NCBI GenBank assembly: GCA_025934595.1
Contig: JAICXU010000301.1
Location: 1-5,283, forward strand
Direction: 5' to 3'
Source: Polyangiaceae bacterium
GTDB lineage: Bacteria > Myxococcota_A > Polyangia > Polyangiales > Polyangiaceae
DNA length: 5,283 nucleotides
Shown: positions 4,786 to 5,283 of the stretch, in pieces
Layout: every line of letters starts with the position of its first letter
How positions within the stretch are numbered: position 1 is the first letter of the stretch
Notes under the pieces: model-generated
The model's input: only the letters and a program-made list of their open reading frames with translations
The model's database searches: none
What the model was told of the DNA's origin: nothing
Program-made: the position numbers and the translations under genes

Positions 4786-5283
4786 CGCGCGGGGGGAGGC
4801 CGATGGCGATGCACGCGCCCGGCGTATCGCATCGCTTCGGCAACGTGCTCGTCCGTTGCTCGAGCTTGCCGCCGTGCGCGTCGATCACGCGCGTGGCCAT
4901 GCGAAGCGAGCTTCCGAGTCCCTCGCCGGGCGCGATCGAACGCTGCTCTCGGAATCCGGGCCCATCGTCTTCCACGAGGAGCATCAGCGGATCCTGCGAC
5001 AGATTCACGCGGATCTCGGATCGCGCGAAACGAAATGCATTCACGCAGACCTCGAGGATCGCGGCGCCGAGGAGACGTGCGTCGGCGTGGATTACGATCG
5101 ACTTTTCGCCGAGCGACGCGGATGCCGCGATCGATCGACGCCCCGCTAGATATTTCGCTTGGGCGAATGCTTCTTCGACCACGTCGCGAAAATCGACGTG
5201 GTAGCGCTGCAAATCGAGATCGGCGGGGTCGTCGAGCTGCGACATCAGCGTGAGACGATCGGCGAGATTCAAAAGCCTCTGCA
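4778..5283 (-). CDS. Sensor histidine kinase, C-terminal ATPase part (5' end outside window)
   Basis: The frame is open through the right edge (upstream residues read QRLLNLADRL), so the TTG at 5272 is not a start; about 167 residues are visible. It begins in the dimerisation helix region after the phospho-accepting His, which is not in the window (LADRLTLMSQLDD), then a linker (VDFRDVVEEAFAQAKYL), then a HATPase_c domain: N-box EVCVNAFRFA, G1 box VEDDGPGF, G2 box GEGLGSSLRMATRVIDAHGG. These bind ATP for autophosphorylation of the missing His. The domain ends about 25 residues after the G2 box with a short tail (GLPPRAA), as in complete kinases, so nothing follows such as a receiver domain. 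The signal sensed and the partner regulator are upstream and unknown. It is convergent with the dioxygenase gene, so not in its operon, and a regulatory link is not implied. Confidence 0.9.
   Translation of the reverse strand, partial: QRLLNLADRLTLMSQLDDPADLDLQRYHVDFRDVVEEAFAQAKYLAGRRSIAASASLGEKSIVIHADARLLGAAILEVCVNAFRFARSEIRVNLSQDPLMLLVEDDGPGFREQRSIAPGEGLGSSLRMATRVIDAHGGKLEQRTSTLPKRCDTPGACIAIGLPPRAA

Noticed and set aside
1..5283. CRISPR array, tRNA, rRNA, insertion sequence or phage genes
   Set aside because: No regularly spaced repeats, no cloverleaf-like segments, no transposase or integrase motifs seen on either strand.

Overview
The window looks like chromosomal DNA of a high-GC Gram-negative bacterium, most likely a myxobacterium-type organism (Myxococcota; inference from style only). 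Reasons: strong G/C bias at third codon positions, an actinobacterial-like succinate dehydrogenase, orphan ankyrin and TPR proteins, a lipoprotein c-type cytochrome and a Tat-exported enzyme, which together imply an outer membrane/periplasm.

Layout. (1) 1-1189, plus strand: the end of a succinate dehydrogenase/fumarate reductase flavoprotein gene (sdhA), joined by a TGATG stop/start overlap to the complete iron-sulfur subunit gene (sdhB). This is core respiration. (2) 1190-1736: about 550 bases without an intact gene. It holds two good hairpins (1312-1335 and 1397-1417) and, from about 1415, a plus-strand stretch with clear coding periodicity that can be read as one small cysteine-containing protein only if a one-base frameshift near 1462-1478 is allowed; it is probably a decayed gene. 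(3) 1737-2795, minus strand: an ankyrin-repeat-like protein of unknown role. (4) 2910-4769, plus strand: a tight three-gene unit encoding a small TPR-like protein, a di-heme c-type cytochrome lipoprotein and a DODA/LigB-type extradiol dioxygenase with a twin-arginine signal peptide. The reading frames overlap (38 nt, then 4 nt), so the three are probably translated together. (5) 4778-5283, minus strand: the C-terminal ATPase part of a sensor histidine kinase, convergent with the dioxygenase and only 8 bp away.

How they may work together: sdhA/sdhB form the soluble catalytic arm of complex II. The most interesting group is the TPR/cytochrome/dioxygenase unit: both the cytochrome and the dioxygenase carry export signals of different types (Sec/lipoprotein and Tat), suggesting an envelope-located oxidative or redox function on an aromatic (catechol-like) substrate. 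That functional link is inference; the domain calls rest on motifs read directly from the sequence.
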